Notes: generated by a model not told the origin, from the letters alone. DNA of 64,000 nucleotides from Nocardioides sp. REDSEA-S33_B3 (GCA_001627335.1 LUPK01000038.1:42612-106611), one strand, 5' to 3'. Counted from the stretch's first letter, positions 41,614 through 50,181 are shown. Made by a program: numbers and translations.

Positions 41614-42680
41614 GCAGCAGCGACAACAACGCGAAGCCGGTCCGCGACGAGGACGCCTTCCACGTCGACGCCCTGTCGGCGTGGCTCGCCGAGCGCGGCG
41701 AGGGGCCGGTGACCGAGGTCCAGCAGTTCCGCGGCGGGGCGTCCAACCTGACCTACCTGGTGCGGACGGCCTCGACCGACGGGCAGAGCCGCGACCTGAT
41801 CCTGCGGCGCCCGCCGGCCGGCACGAAGGCCGCCGGCGCCCACGACATGGGTCGCGAGCACGGCATCCAGGCCGCGCTCGCGCCGGTCTTCCCGTACGTC
41901 GCCACGATGATCGGCCACGAGCCCGACGAGTCCGTGCTGGGCTCGGAGTTCTACGTCATGGAGAAGGTCCCGGGGCAGATCCTGCGCCAGGACCTCCCGG
42001 AGCCGGTCGCCCCCGAGGTGGCCGACGCGCTCTGCCAGCGGGTGCTCGACGTGCTGGTGGCGCTGCACTCCGTCGACGTCTCCGCGGTGCCGGAGCTGGC
42101 CGCGCTCGGCAAGGGCGAGGGGTACGTCGGTCGCCAGGTCCGCGGCTGGATCCGCCGGCTGGACGGGTCGCGCACCGACGACACCGGCGACTGGTCCGAC
42201 GTGCTGGCGTGGATCGAGGAGCACCAGCCCGCCGACGTCGGGCAGGTGCTGATCCACAACGACTACCGGCTCGACAACATCGTGCTCGACGACGACCTCG
42301 GCGTCCGGGCGGTCCTGGACTGGGAGCTCGCCACCGTGGGCGACCCGCTGATGGACCTCTCCTCGATGATCGCCTACTGGGTCGAGGCCGACGACGACGA
42401 GCTGTTCCAGCTGTTCCGCCGCCAGCCGTCGAACGCGCCGGGCATGTGGACCCGCCGCGAGTGGGTCGACCGCTACTGCGCCGCCACCGGGCACGCCCCG
42501 AGCGAGCGGGACCTGGTGTTCTACGAGGTGTTCGGGCTGTTCCGGCTCGCGGTGATCGCGCAGCAGATCTGGTACCGCTACGTGCACAAGCAGACGACCA
42601 ACGAGTCCTACGCGCTGCTCGGCCAGGTCGTCTCCTACCTCGAGCAGCGGTGCCGCCGGCTGATCGGCGAGGCCGCCTGA
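41610..42680 (+). CDS. APH-fold phosphotransferase, ACAD10/11 kinase (LvaA)-like
   Basis: 356-residue aminoglycoside-phosphotransferase/choline-kinase fold protein. VTEVQQFRGGASNLTYLV is the nucleotide loop, VLIHNDYRLDNIVLDDD the catalytic Brenner motif (HxDxxxxN), and VLDWELATVGDPLMDL the metal-binding DWE. This subgroup stands next to acyl-CoA dehydrogenases across actinobacteria and is fused to one in vertebrate ACAD10/ACAD11; bacterial LvaA phosphorylates the hydroxyl of 4-hydroxyacyl-CoA. Drug resistance is unlikely. GTG start overlaps the SDR stop (GTGA). Its stop begins a chain of three TGATG junctions. Confidence 0.88.
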   Translation: MSSSDNNAKPVRDEDAFHVDALSAWLAERGEGPVTEVQQFRGGASNLTYLVRTASTDGQSRDLILRRPPAGTKAAGAHDMGREHGIQAALAPVFPYVATMIGHEPDESVLGSEFYVMEKVPGQILRQDLPEPVAPEVADALCQRVLDVLVALHSVDVSAVPELAALGKGEGYVGRQVRGWIRRLDGSRTDDTGDWSDVLAWIEEHQPADVGQVLIHNDYRLDNIVLDDDLGVRAVLDWELATVGDPLMDLSSMIAYWVEADDDELFQLFRRQPSNAPGMWTRREWVDRYCAATGHAPSERDLVFYEVFGLFRLAVIAQQIWYRYVHKQTTNESYALLGQVVSYLEQRCRRLIGEAA

Positions 42681-42713
42681 TGGGCAGCGCCTGATGGGAC
42701 GGGGCGACTGATG
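42680..42713 (+). other. Chain of TGATG stop-start junctions with two mini reading frames
   Basis: The phosphotransferase stop TGA (42678) shares its A with ATG 42680, which opens MGSA and stops at TGA 42692. That A opens ATG 42694 (MGRGD), whose TGA at 42709 shares its A with ATG 42711, the start of the next gene. Three successive one-base stop/start overlaps in three frames suggest ribosome re-initiation hand-over. Confidence 0.6.
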
Positions 42714-43379
42714 GGGCAGCTGCTGCTGGTCCGGCACGGCCAGGCGTCCTTCGGGGCCGACGACTACGACGTGCTCTCACCCACCGGGTGGGAGCAGGGG
42801 CGCCGCCTCGGCGCGCACCTCGCGGCCGCGGGCGTCGCCCCGACAGCGCTGGTGCGTGGCACGATGCGTCGCCACCGCGAGACGCTCGAGGCGATGTGCG
42901 AGGGCGCCGGCTGGGCGACGCCGGTCGACGAGGACGGCCGATGGGACGAGTTCGACCACCTCGGCGTGATCGCGCGCTTCCCCGACCTGCCCGCGGACCC
43001 GCACCAGCTGGAGCGGCGTACCTTCCAGGAGCTCTTCGAGCGGGCGACCGCGCGGTGGACCGGTGGAGCCAACGACTCGGAGTACGACGAGAGCTTCCGC
43101 GACTTCGAGGCCCGGGCCTCCGCGGCGCTGGCCGACGCGGTCGAACGGGCGGGCAGCGGGGAGACGGCGGTCGTGGTGACCTCCGGTGGCGTGGTCGGCC
43201 TCGTGGCGGCCGGCCTGCTCGGGGCGTCCGGCGACGGGCTGCCGGAGACCTGGCAGCGGCTCAACACCGTGGCCGTGAACTCCGGCGTCACCCGCGTCCT
43301 CGTCGGCCCGCGCGGCACCCGGTTGCTGACCTTCAACGAGCACGAGCACCTCGGTGGGGAGCTGCTGACCTACCGGTGA
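42711..43379 (+). CDS. Histidine phosphatase (phosphoglycerate mutase) family protein
   Basis: 222-residue branch-1 histidine phosphatase fold. LLLVRHGQASFGADDYDVLS carries the phosphorylated His9, TALVRGTMRRHRETLEAM the conserved Arg, and FDHLG the acid region. The second catalytic histidine, expected as VTHGG, is replaced: VVVTSGGVVGL has Ser. Activity may therefore be altered or lost. The position behind the kinase-like gene invites a link to phosphorylated acyl intermediates (inference). Start ATG 42711 is the third of the overlapping TGATG junctions; LLLVRHG follows at once, as usual for the family. Confidence 0.86.
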   Translation: MGQLLLVRHGQASFGADDYDVLSPTGWEQGRRLGAHLAAAGVAPTALVRGTMRRHRETLEAMCEGAGWATPVDEDGRWDEFDHLGVIARFPDLPADPHQLERRTFQELFERATARWTGGANDSEYDESFRDFEARASAALADAVERAGSGETAVVVTSGGVVGLVAAGLLGASGDGLPETWQRLNTVAVNSGVTRVLVGPRGTRLLTFNEHEHLGGELLTYR

Positions 43380-43448
43380 CCTCGGCGGGCCCGGTGGGCG
43401 GGCCCGGCGGGGTGGCCCGCGGGTGGGGTCGGGGTGGGGGCGCGCGGG

Positions 43449-43454
43449 TAGGTT
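43449..43454 (+). promoter_or_regulatory. -10-like element, leaderless VanZ-like gene
   Basis: TAGGTT, 6 bases, then GTG 43461. Confidence 0.5.
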
Positions 43455-43460
43455 GCGGCC

Positions 43461-44531
43461 GTGTCCGACCAGGCCCTCAACGCGCTGACCGCGGTCGCGC
43501 TCGGCGGTGTGGTGGCGGTGGTGCTGTTCATCCCGGTGGCGGCCTACGAGTACCGCCGCGACGGCCGGCTCGGCGCCGGCGACCTGACCACCCTGATCAC
43601 GGGCGCGGTCTACGGGCTGTCGCTGTGGACCTACACGCTGCTGCCGCTGCCGGACCGCGGCGACTTCCGCTGCCGGGTGGCCCAGACCGACCTGCTCGGC
43701 ACGATCGGCCTGATGGGCTCGCCCGACGACGGGGTGCGCGTGTTCCTGCGCGACCCGGCGGTGCAGCAGGTGCTGCTCAACGTGCTGCTGTTCGTGCCGC
43801 TCGGCGTCTTCGTGCGCCTGGTGCTGCGCCGCGGCGTGGTCGTCGCGACGCTGTCGGGCCTGGCCATGTCGCTGGCGATCGAGATGACCCAGCGCACGGG
43901 TGTGTGGGGCTTCTACGACTGCGCCTACCGCAGGTTCGACGTCGACGACCTGGTGGTCAACACCCTCGGCGCGCTCGCCGGGGCACTGCTGTCGTGGCCG
44001 GTGCTGCGACGCAGGTCGGAGACCCCGCCGCCGCTGCCCACACGCGTCACCTGGGGCCGCCGGATGGCCGGCATGCTGAGCGACGCGCTCTTCGTGCTGA
44101 TGCTCGGCGGTGCCGTCGCCGTCGCCTGGCGGGGGCTGATGTTCTACGTCCTGGACACCGGCCCGCACCGGGCCGAGCAGTGGCTGCTGCAGTGGTCGGT
44201 GCCGTTCGCCGTGCAGGCGCTGTGCGTGCTCGGCCTCGGTCGCACGGTCGGCGAGATCGTGGTGTCCGTACGCACGGAGTCACCGCGCCGCTGGTGGACG
44301 GGTCCGGGCCGGCTGCTCAAGCTGGCCTTCGGCATCGGCCCGGTCTTCTGGCTGGTGCTGGCACCGATCCCCTTCCGGGGGCAGCTGCTGGCGGCGTACC
44401 TCGTGCTCACGGTGGTGGCGACGTTCTGGACCCGCGAGCACCGCGGTCTCTCGCACCTGGCCTCCGGCCTGGAGCTGCGCGTCGCCCACTCCGATGCCGG
44501 GGGTCCCCCTCGGGAGTTGTCGAACGTTTGA
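43461..44531 (+). CDS. VanZ-like membrane protein with RDD-like C-terminal half
   Basis: 356-residue integral membrane protein. Residues 40-185 match the VanZ family: NVLLFVPLGVFVRLVLRRGV, SLAIEMTQR and RRFDVDDLVVNTLGALAGAL, with four or five membrane spans. From about residue 195, GRRMAGMLSDALFVLMLGGA and later spans resemble an RDD domain. VanZ was first described in teicoplanin resistance; most members are of unknown function in the envelope. Leaderless GTG start. The stop codon sits in the loop of a 34-bp perfect hairpin. Confidence 0.82.
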   Translation: MSDQALNALTAVALGGVVAVVLFIPVAAYEYRRDGRLGAGDLTTLITGAVYGLSLWTYTLLPLPDRGDFRCRVAQTDLLGTIGLMGSPDDGVRVFLRDPAVQQVLLNVLLFVPLGVFVRLVLRRGVVVATLSGLAMSLAIEMTQRTGVWGFYDCAYRRFDVDDLVVNTLGALAGALLSWPVLRRRSETPPPLPTRVTWGRRMAGMLSDALFVLMLGGAVAVAWRGLMFYVLDTGPHRAEQWLLQWSVPFAVQALCVLGLGRTVGEIVVSVRTESPRRWWTGPGRLLKLAFGIGPVFWLVLAPIPFRGQLLAAYLVLTVVATFWTREHRGLSHLASGLELRVAHSDAGGPPRELSNV

Positions 44532-44542
44532 CAACTCCCGAG
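44509..44542. terminator. Hairpin overlapping the VanZ-like stop codon
   Basis: Perfect 13-bp arms CTCGGGAGTTGTC and GACAACTCCCGAG around an 8-base loop; the TGA stop begins at the last base of the loop. Further C5/G5 pairing extends it past a bulge. Terminator likely. Confidence 0.68.
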
Positions 44543-44627
44543 CGGGGGTGGGCGGGCGAGACGGGGCGGGCGAGGGCCCTGTGGAGAGGCGGTCACGCCC
44601 ACGGCCGAACCGTGGTCTGGTGTGGGC

Positions 44628-45173
44628 ATGCCTGCACCTCTCGACACGACCAGCCGCACCGCGACCCTCGCCCGGGCCGCATTCCGCGTGGTGCTCCGCG
44701 ACGGTCTCGGGGGTCCGGCGCTACGGGCGATCGCTCGGGAGGCTCGGCTCAGCGCTGCGACGATCCTCCACCAGTTGGAGAGCCGCGAGCGCCTGCTCCG
44801 CCTCACGACCCACTACGCCTGCGACACGATCGCGAGCACCCAGCGCTTCGGTGTCGGAGCGGTGGCCCTGGTCCCCGGCGGGGAGTCGGTCGACGAGGTG
44901 CGCATCTGGTGCCAATGGAGCGCCTACGCCGAGGGCGACGACCTGCTCTCCGAGATCGTGCAGGACCAGCGCACCCGCGAGCAGCTGCAGCTTCGGGCCG
45001 AGCTGCCCTGGATGGACGCGCTCGACGCCGAGCTGATGCATCTGGCCATCGAGGGTGCCCGTCAGGCGATGAGCCGCCGAGCGGGGCCACTCGATCCCGA
45101 AGCCGCGGAGCGACACCTGCGACGGCTCGAGGGCCTTCTCGCCGATGCCGCGGAACTCAGATCAGCCTCTTGA
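44628..45173 (+). CDS. TetR family regulator
   Basis: 181-residue TetR-like protein. Helix-turn-helix GGPALRAIAREARLSAATIL (residues about 28-47) followed by HQLESRERLLRLTTHYACD and an all-alpha ligand domain with FGVGAVALVPGG. Ligand and targets unknown. It converges with a short-chain dehydrogenase gene (17-bp tail overlap), a possible target only by proximity. ATG 44628 has no Shine-Dalgarno sequence and only a weak upstream hexamer. Confidence 0.78.
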   Translation: MPAPLDTTSRTATLARAAFRVVLRDGLGGPALRAIAREARLSAATILHQLESRERLLRLTTHYACDTIASTQRFGVGAVALVPGGESVDEVRIWCQWSAYAEGDDLLSEIVQDQRTREQLQLRAELPWMDALDAELMHLAIEGARQAMSRRAGPLDPEAAERHLRRLEGLLADAAELRSAS

Positions 45174-45927
45174 GCACCGGCAGCGGGGCGTGCTTCATCA
45201 CCACCGACATGGGTGCCCACGGCAGCGCCGGGACGCAGGCGGAGTCGACCCGCTTCTCGATGGCCGCGACCATCGCCTTCACGCCCTTCTCGGTGGAGGC
45301 CATCAGCGGGGTGGACTGCTGGACCTTCTCGTTCATCTCCGAGGCGATGTAGCCGGGGTAGAGCACGGTGACCTGGATCTTCTTGGCCAGCGGGGTGCCG
45401 TGCAGCTCGGTGCGGATGCCCTCGGCGAGGTGGGCGACACCGGCCTTGGTGGCGGCGTAGGTCGTCATCGACTTCGGCATCCCGCGCATCGCCGACATCG
45501 ACGACACCATCACCAGGTGGCCGTGACCCTGGTCGCGGAAGACCTCCATCGCGGCCTCGCACTGGGCCAGCGCGCCGAGGAAGTTGGTCATCGCGGTCTC
45601 GCGGTTGGCGTCGGCGCGGCCGGTGCCGATGGCGGCGCCCTTGCCGAGGCCCGCGTTGACGACGTACCGGTCGAGCCCGCCGAGCTCCTCGCGCAGCGCC
45701 TGCGTCACGGCGGTGACCGCCTCGTGGTCGGTCACGTCGAGCGCGGCGATCGCGACGCGGCGCTCGGGGTGGGCGGCGAGGATCTCGGCGCGCAGCTCCT
45801 CGAGGCGCTCGGTACGTCGCGCGCAGAGCGCGAGGTCCTCCCCGTGGGCGGCGAGCTGGCGGGCCATCTCGGCGCCCAGCCCGGAGCTGGCGCCGGTGAT
45901 CAGCGTCCTGGTGGCAGTCGTCGTCAT
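45157..45927 (-). CDS. Short-chain dehydrogenase/reductase
   Basis: 256-residue classical SDR. TLITGASSGLGAEMARQLAA cofactor loop, CARR after the second strand (Arg pair, NADPH preference), LDVTDHEAV, VVNAGLGKG as the NAG motif, MVSSMSAMRG and TYAATKAG with the YxxxK catalytic pair. Downstream, LYPGYIASEMN fits the PG motif. Substrate unknown. The last residues include a hydrophobic PMSVVMKHAPLPVLKRLI tail that may touch the membrane. GAGGATGAG lies before ATG 45927. Confidence 0.9.
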   Translation of the reverse strand: MTTTATRTLITGASSGLGAEMARQLAAHGEDLALCARRTERLEELRAEILAAHPERRVAIAALDVTDHEAVTAVTQALREELGGLDRYVVNAGLGKGAAIGTGRADANRETAMTNFLGALAQCEAAMEVFRDQGHGHLVMVSSMSAMRGMPKSMTTYAATKAGVAHLAEGIRTELHGTPLAKKIQVTVLYPGYIASEMNEKVQQSTPLMASTEKGVKAMVAAIEKRVDSACVPALPWAPMSVVMKHAPLPVLKRLI

Positions 45928-46178
45928 GGGCTCATCCTCGCGCAGCCGTCCCCGTCGGCATCGGCGCACCTCCGCGGCGTCTCGCCGATACGGCAGACCG
46001 CCCCGGCCACCCGGGAGACCGTCCGGCCTCTTGGTCTCGGACAGGTAACTGTTGTGACCTGGCTCGGTAAGACCCTTGCTTTTTCCGGCGCGAGGGCGTG
46101 GGGTGCTGAACGCCTCGTGTTCACGTCCGGCCGGAGGGTGCCGGCGCGCGGGGGCTGATCTCGGTAAAGGAAGTATCC

Positions 46179-49100
46179 GTGTCGAAGAAGTTCTTCGGCG
46201 GGTCGCGTGCGCGCGCGCTCGGCCTCGCCTCGACCGGGCTCCTCGTCACCGGGCTGGCGGCAGCGATGCCGACGGCGCAGGCGGCGGAGGACCCCACCGG
46301 GCCCACGACCTACGACTCCGGGCGCTACGTCGTCCTGCTGCGCGAGGCGCCCGCCGCGTCGTACGCCGGTGACGACTCCCGCTACCCGGCGACCCGGCCC
46401 ACCGAGGGCGGCGCGTTCCGCGCCGACTCGCGGGCCTCGACCCAGTACCGCCGCCACCTCGAGCGCGAGCAGGACCGCCTGGCCCGCGAGGTCGGCACCG
46501 AGGTGCTGTCCAGCTTCACCGTCGCCAGCAACGGCTTCGTCGCCGAGCTGTCGGCCGACGAGGCCCTCGACCTGGCCACCGATCGCCGCGTGCTGCTGGT
46601 CACCAAGGACGTCAAGCGCGAGATGGACACCTGGGAGACCCCCGACTCCCTCGGCCTCACCGGCCGCCGGGGTGCCTGGAAGGAGTCGGGCAACCGCAAG
46701 AAGGCCGGGGCCGGCACGGTCGTCGGCATCCTGGACTCCGGCTACTGGCCCGAGTCGCCCTCCTTCGCCGGCAAGCAGCTGACCTCCGCCCCGCAGACCA
46801 AGTGGGACATCACCATGTCCGGCGACGGCAGCACCCGGATGGAGAAGGCCGACGGCGGCGTCTTCAACGGTGCCTGCGAGACCGGCGAGGGCATGCCCGA
46901 CCCGATCTGCAACACCAAGGTCGTCGGCGCCCGCTACTACTCCGAGGCCTTCGAGGAGGACATCGCCACCACCGACACCGAGAAGGCCGAGACCGAGTTC
47001 CTCTCCGCCCGCGACGGCGACGGCCACGGCACGCACACCGCGAGCACCGCGGCCGGTGCCCTGGTCAAGGACGTCAGCGTCGAGGGCCGCGACTTCGGCA
47101 AGCTCTCGGGCATGGCGCCCGGCGCCGCGCTGGCGATCTACAAGGTCTGCTGGGAGGACACCGACCCGAACTCGGGCGGCTGCTACACCAGCGCCAGCCT
47201 GGACGCGATCGACGACGCCGTCGCCGACGGCGTGGACTCGATCAACTACTCCATCTCCGGCGCGACCGACACCGTCGTCGACGCCGTCGAGGTCGCCTTC
47301 GAGGGTGCGGCCGAGGCCGGTGTCTTCATCGCCGCCTCCGCCGGCAACTCCGGCCCGGACGCCTCCACGGTCGCCCACAACAGCCCGTGGCTGACGACGG
47401 TCGCCTCGACCACGCACGTGAACTTCGAGAACACCCTGGTGCTCGGCGACGGCCAGAAGTTCGCCGGCGCCTCGATCGCCGGGACCAAGATCCCGCGCAC
47501 CCCGCTGGTCGACGCCAAGGACGTCGCCCTCGAGGGCGCCGACCCCGCCGAGGCCGAGCTCTGCGCGGCCGACACCCTCGACCCCGCGCTGGCCGAGGGC
47601 CTGATCGTGGTCTGCAAGCGCGGCGTCTACGCCCGCGTCGACAAGTCCGCCGAGGTCGCCCGCGCCGGCGGCGTGGCCAGCGTGCTGGTCAACCCCAGCG
47701 AGAACAGCCTCGACGCCGACTTCCACGTCATCCCGACGATCCACGTCGACGAGGTGGCCGGCGAGGCCGTCTACGCCTACCTCGAGTCCGCCGGTGACGA
47801 CGCCGCCGCCCGCTTCGCGCTCGGCAACCGCACCGACAAGACGACGCCGCTGCCGCAGGTCTCGGGCTTCTCCTCCCGCGGTCCCGCCGTCGCCAACGAG
47901 TCCGACATCCTCAAGCCGGACATCGCGGCGCCGGGCTCGAGCGTGCTCGCGGCGGTCGCCCCGCCGACCAACTCCGACCGCGACTACGACCTCTACTCCG
48001 GTACGTCGATGGCCGCGCCGCACATCGCCGGCCTGGCCGCGTTCATGCAGGGCCTGCACCCGGACTGGACCCCGCAGGAGATCCAGTCGGCGATGATGAC
48101 CACCGCCAAGCCGACCCGCGACTCCGACGGCGCCAAGAGCACCGACGCCCTGGCCCAGGGCGCGGGCATCGTGAACCCGAAGAAGTTCCTCGACCCGGGC
48201 TGGTTCATCAGCTCCAGTGCGCGGGAGTGGCGTGGGTTCCTCACCGGTCAGGGCCTCGACACCGGCGTGCCGGCGCTGGCTCCGACCGAGCTGAACCTGC
48301 CGTCGATCGCGCAGGGCCAGGTCGCGGGCTCCGCGTCCTTCACCCGGACGCTGCAGTCCTCGATGAAGGGCACCTGGAACGTCCGGGTCGACATGCCCGG
48401 CTTCACCGCCGAGGCCCCCGCCACCCTGGTGGCCGGCCGCGTCGGTGACATCGAGGAGCTGCCGGTGACCTTCACCCGCACCGACGCCCCGCTGGGGGAG
48501 TTCGCGTTCGGCAAGATCGTCCTGTCCGGTCCCACGAAGCTGCGGATCCCCGTGGCGCTGCGGCCGGTCTCGGTCAAGGCGCCGCTGTCCGCCGAGGGCA
48601 CCGGCACCGAGGGATCCACCGACGTGACCGTCACCCCGGCCCAGGACGGTGAGCTCGAGGTCGTGGCCAAGGGCCTGGCGAAGGCGATGACCCTGGACAG
48701 CGCCGTCGAGGGCGGCCAGCAGGTCCTCTCGGACTGCATCGAGGTCCCCGAGGGCGTCGACCACGCCCGCTTCGACCTCGACGCCGTCGACGACACCGCC
48801 GACCTGGACCTCTACGTCTACGCGGCCGAGTCCTGCGACCCGTCGACGATCTACGCGCTGGCCGGCCAGTCGGCGACCGGGTCGGCCGATGAGCGCGTCG
48901 ACCTGACCGACCCGGCCCCGGGTGCCTACTACTACGAGATCGACGGGTACGCCGCCGGCGAGGCCGGTTCGCCCATCGAGTTCGTGATGGACACCTTCCT
49001 GGTGACCCCCGAGGGCGAGGGCGACCTGACCGTCGCCCCGAACCCGGTCCTCACCACCGCCAACGAGGAGACGACCTTCGAGGTCAGCTGGACCGGCCTG

Positions 49101-49184
49101 GAGGCCGGCACCCGCTACCTCGGTCTCCTCGAGTACGCCGGCGCCCTGGCGCCGACCGTGCTGGAGGTCGACACCACCGAGTGA
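46179..49184 (+). CDS. Secreted S8 subtilisin-like serine protease with PA domain
   Basis: 1001-residue exported protease. Signal peptide 1-35, cleavage after PTAQA. Residues about 47-148 form an I9-type propeptide (GRYVVLLREAP, NGFVAELSADEALDLA). Catalytic triad: Asp186 in GILDSGYWPES, His283 in GDGHGTHTAS, Ser610 in GTSMAAPHIAG, with the oxyanion Asn in ASAGNSGPD. A PA insertion (about residues 410-530, LIVVCKRGVYARVDKSAEVA) lies between His and Ser as in plant-type subtilases, followed by an Fn3-like region and a C-terminal beta domain of about 140 residues resembling PPC. Extracellular protein degradation is likely. AAAGGAAG precedes the GTG start. Confidence 0.93.
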   Translation: MSKKFFGGSRARALGLASTGLLVTGLAAAMPTAQAAEDPTGPTTYDSGRYVVLLREAPAASYAGDDSRYPATRPTEGGAFRADSRASTQYRRHLEREQDRLAREVGTEVLSSFTVASNGFVAELSADEALDLATDRRVLLVTKDVKREMDTWETPDSLGLTGRRGAWKESGNRKKAGAGTVVGILDSGYWPESPSFAGKQLTSAPQTKWDITMSGDGSTRMEKADGGVFNGACETGEGMPDPICNTKVVGARYYSEAFEEDIATTDTEKAETEFLSARDGDGHGTHTASTAAGALVKDVSVEGRDFGKLSGMAPGAALAIYKVCWEDTDPNSGGCYTSASLDAIDDAVADGVDSINYSISGATDTVVDAVEVAFEGAAEAGVFIAASAGNSGPDASTVAHNSPWLTTVASTTHVNFENTLVLGDGQKFAGASIAGTKIPRTPLVDAKDVALEGADPAEAELCAADTLDPALAEGLIVVCKRGVYARVDKSAEVARAGGVASVLVNPSENSLDADFHVIPTIHVDEVAGEAVYAYLESAGDDAAARFALGNRTDKTTPLPQVSGFSSRGPAVANESDILKPDIAAPGSSVLAAVAPPTNSDRDYDLYSGTSMAAPHIAGLAAFMQGLHPDWTPQEIQSAMMTTAKPTRDSDGAKSTDALAQGAGIVNPKKFLDPGWFISSSAREWRGFLTGQGLDTGVPALAPTELNLPSIAQGQVAGSASFTRTLQSSMKGTWNVRVDMPGFTAEAPATLVAGRVGDIEELPVTFTRTDAPLGEFAFGKIVLSGPTKLRIPVALRPVSVKAPLSAEGTGTEGSTDVTVTPAQDGELEVVAKGLAKAMTLDSAVEGGQQVLSDCIEVPEGVDHARFDLDAVDDTADLDLYVYAAESCDPSTIYALAGQSATGSADERVDLTDPAPGAYYYEIDGYAAGEAGSPIEFVMDTFLVTPEGEGDLTVAPNPVLTTANEETTFEVSWTGLEAGTRYLGLLEYAGALAPTVLEVDTTE

Positions 49185-49193
49185 CGTCCGGGC

Positions 49194-49228
49194 GGTCGAG
49201 GAGGTTGCGCAGCAACCGTCTCGGGACC
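49194..49228. repeat. 35-bp palindromic element (family B)
   Basis: Begins GGTCGAGGAGGTTGC, ends GCAACCGTCTCGGGACC. Inner hairpin GGTTGC/GCAACC, outer GGTC/GACC. Lies 10 bp after the protease stop. Same length and pattern at 61217 and 62211. Confidence 0.8.
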
Positions 49229-49241
49229 CGGTGACCTGAGG

Positions 49242-49273
49242 CAGGGCGGCGATCCACGCGGATCGCCGCCCTG
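49242..49273 (+). terminator. Stem-loop terminator after the subtilase gene
   Basis: Perfect 13-bp arms CAGGGCGGCGATC and GATCGCCGCCCTG with a 6-base loop. Confidence 0.77.
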
Positions 49274-49347
49274 TCCTGGTTCCGGGGCCGTGCCGATGGC
49301 GGCACGGGGCGTGGCGGGGGACGGTCGGCCCCTGCAGATCGAGGTTG

Positions 49348-49391
49348 CATACCGAGTATGTGTCGGCGTACGCTCGTGCATACCGGGTAGG
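49348..49391. promoter_or_regulatory. PadR operator candidate, two sites
   Basis: CATACCGAGTATG (49348-49360; arms CATAC/GTATG) and CATACCGGGTAGG (49379-49391) are 31 bp apart, about three helical turns, 34-76 bp before the PadR start. AT-rich CATAC half-sites in a very GC-rich region support a binding function. Confidence 0.6.
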
Positions 49392-49424
49392 CATCTGGCC
49401 TCCCCACGCTCGGGAGGTGGGCCG

Positions 49425-50021
49425 ATGTCGGTCAAGCACGCGCTGCTCTCACTGCTGGAGCAGGAGCCGATGTACGGCTACCAGCTGCGCCAGGAGTTCG
49501 AGGCCCGCACCGGCGGCACCTGGCCGCTCAACGTCGGGCAGGTCTACACGACCCTGACCCGCCTGGAGCGCGACGGCCTGGTCGAGCCCGCCGCCCACGA
49601 CGAGACCGCCGGGCCCGACGGTGACGACGCGACGCGGACCGCCACCCAGACCCAGGTGCGCTACCGACTCACCGACGCCGGTCGCGACGAGGTGGCCACC
49701 TGGTTCACCACCCCCGTCACCCGGTCCCAGCCGGCCCGCGACGAGCTGGCCATCAAACTGGCGCTCGCGGTCACGGTGCCCGGTGTCGACGTCGGCACGC
49801 TGATCCAGCGTCAGCGCAGCGCCTCGATGCAGGCGTTGCAGGACTACACCCGGCTCAAGCGGCAGGCCGGGGGTGAGCAGGAGCGCGCCGACCTCGCCTG
49901 GGGTCTGGTGCTCGACTCGCTGGTCTTCGCCGCCGAGGCCGAGATCCGCTGGCTCGACCACTGCGAGGCGCGGCTTCGTCGCGCGGCCCGCGAGGGCTCG
50001 GCCGCCGGGGGTGCGCGATGA
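49425..50021 (+). CDS. PadR family regulator of the ABC-FtsX operon
   Basis: 198-residue PadR regulator. MSVKHALLSLLEQEPMYGYQ and LNVGQVYTTLTRLERDGLV form the winged helix; a wing insertion rich in Asp and Thr (about residues 50-70) and a helical dimerisation tail follow. PadR genes of this kind repress the ABC transporter encoded behind them and respond to membrane-active drugs or peptides. GGGAGG lies 7 bases before ATG 49425. First gene of a four-gene chain joined by ATGA/GTGA overlaps. Confidence 0.9.
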   Translation: MSVKHALLSLLEQEPMYGYQLRQEFEARTGGTWPLNVGQVYTTLTRLERDGLVEPAAHDETAGPDGDDATRTATQTQVRYRLTDAGRDEVATWFTTPVTRSQPARDELAIKLALAVTVPGVDVGTLIQRQRSASMQALQDYTRLKRQAGGEQERADLAWGLVLDSLVFAAEAEIRWLDHCEARLRRAAREGSAAGGAR

Positions 50022-50181
50022 CCCCCCGCGCCCTGCCCAGCACCGCCGCCCGCGACCTGGCCCGCACCGAGGACCGCTGGCTGCGCAGCAGCGCCGACCG
50101 GCTCCGCCGCCGCGCGCTCGAGCGGAGGCTGGCCCGCGCCGACCGGCCCGACCTGTCGGCCACGGACGGGGAGGGCGGCCG

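Noticed and set aside
41610..42680. Aminoglycoside resistance kinase
   Set aside because: The fold is shared, but the tight coupling to an acyl-CoA dehydrogenase and SDR points to acyl-CoA metabolism.
45928..46178. Possible riboswitch or structured leader upstream of the subtilase
   Set aside because: Looked for known riboswitch cores (including cyclic-di-AMP and SAM types) and saw no convincing conserved pattern; only a ribosome site and moderate base pairing are visible.
45924..49439. 1171-codon minus-strand open frame opposite the subtilase
   Set aside because: Composition is Gly/Arg/Val-rich without any recognisable domain, while the plus strand has an intact protease with signal peptide and catalytic triad.
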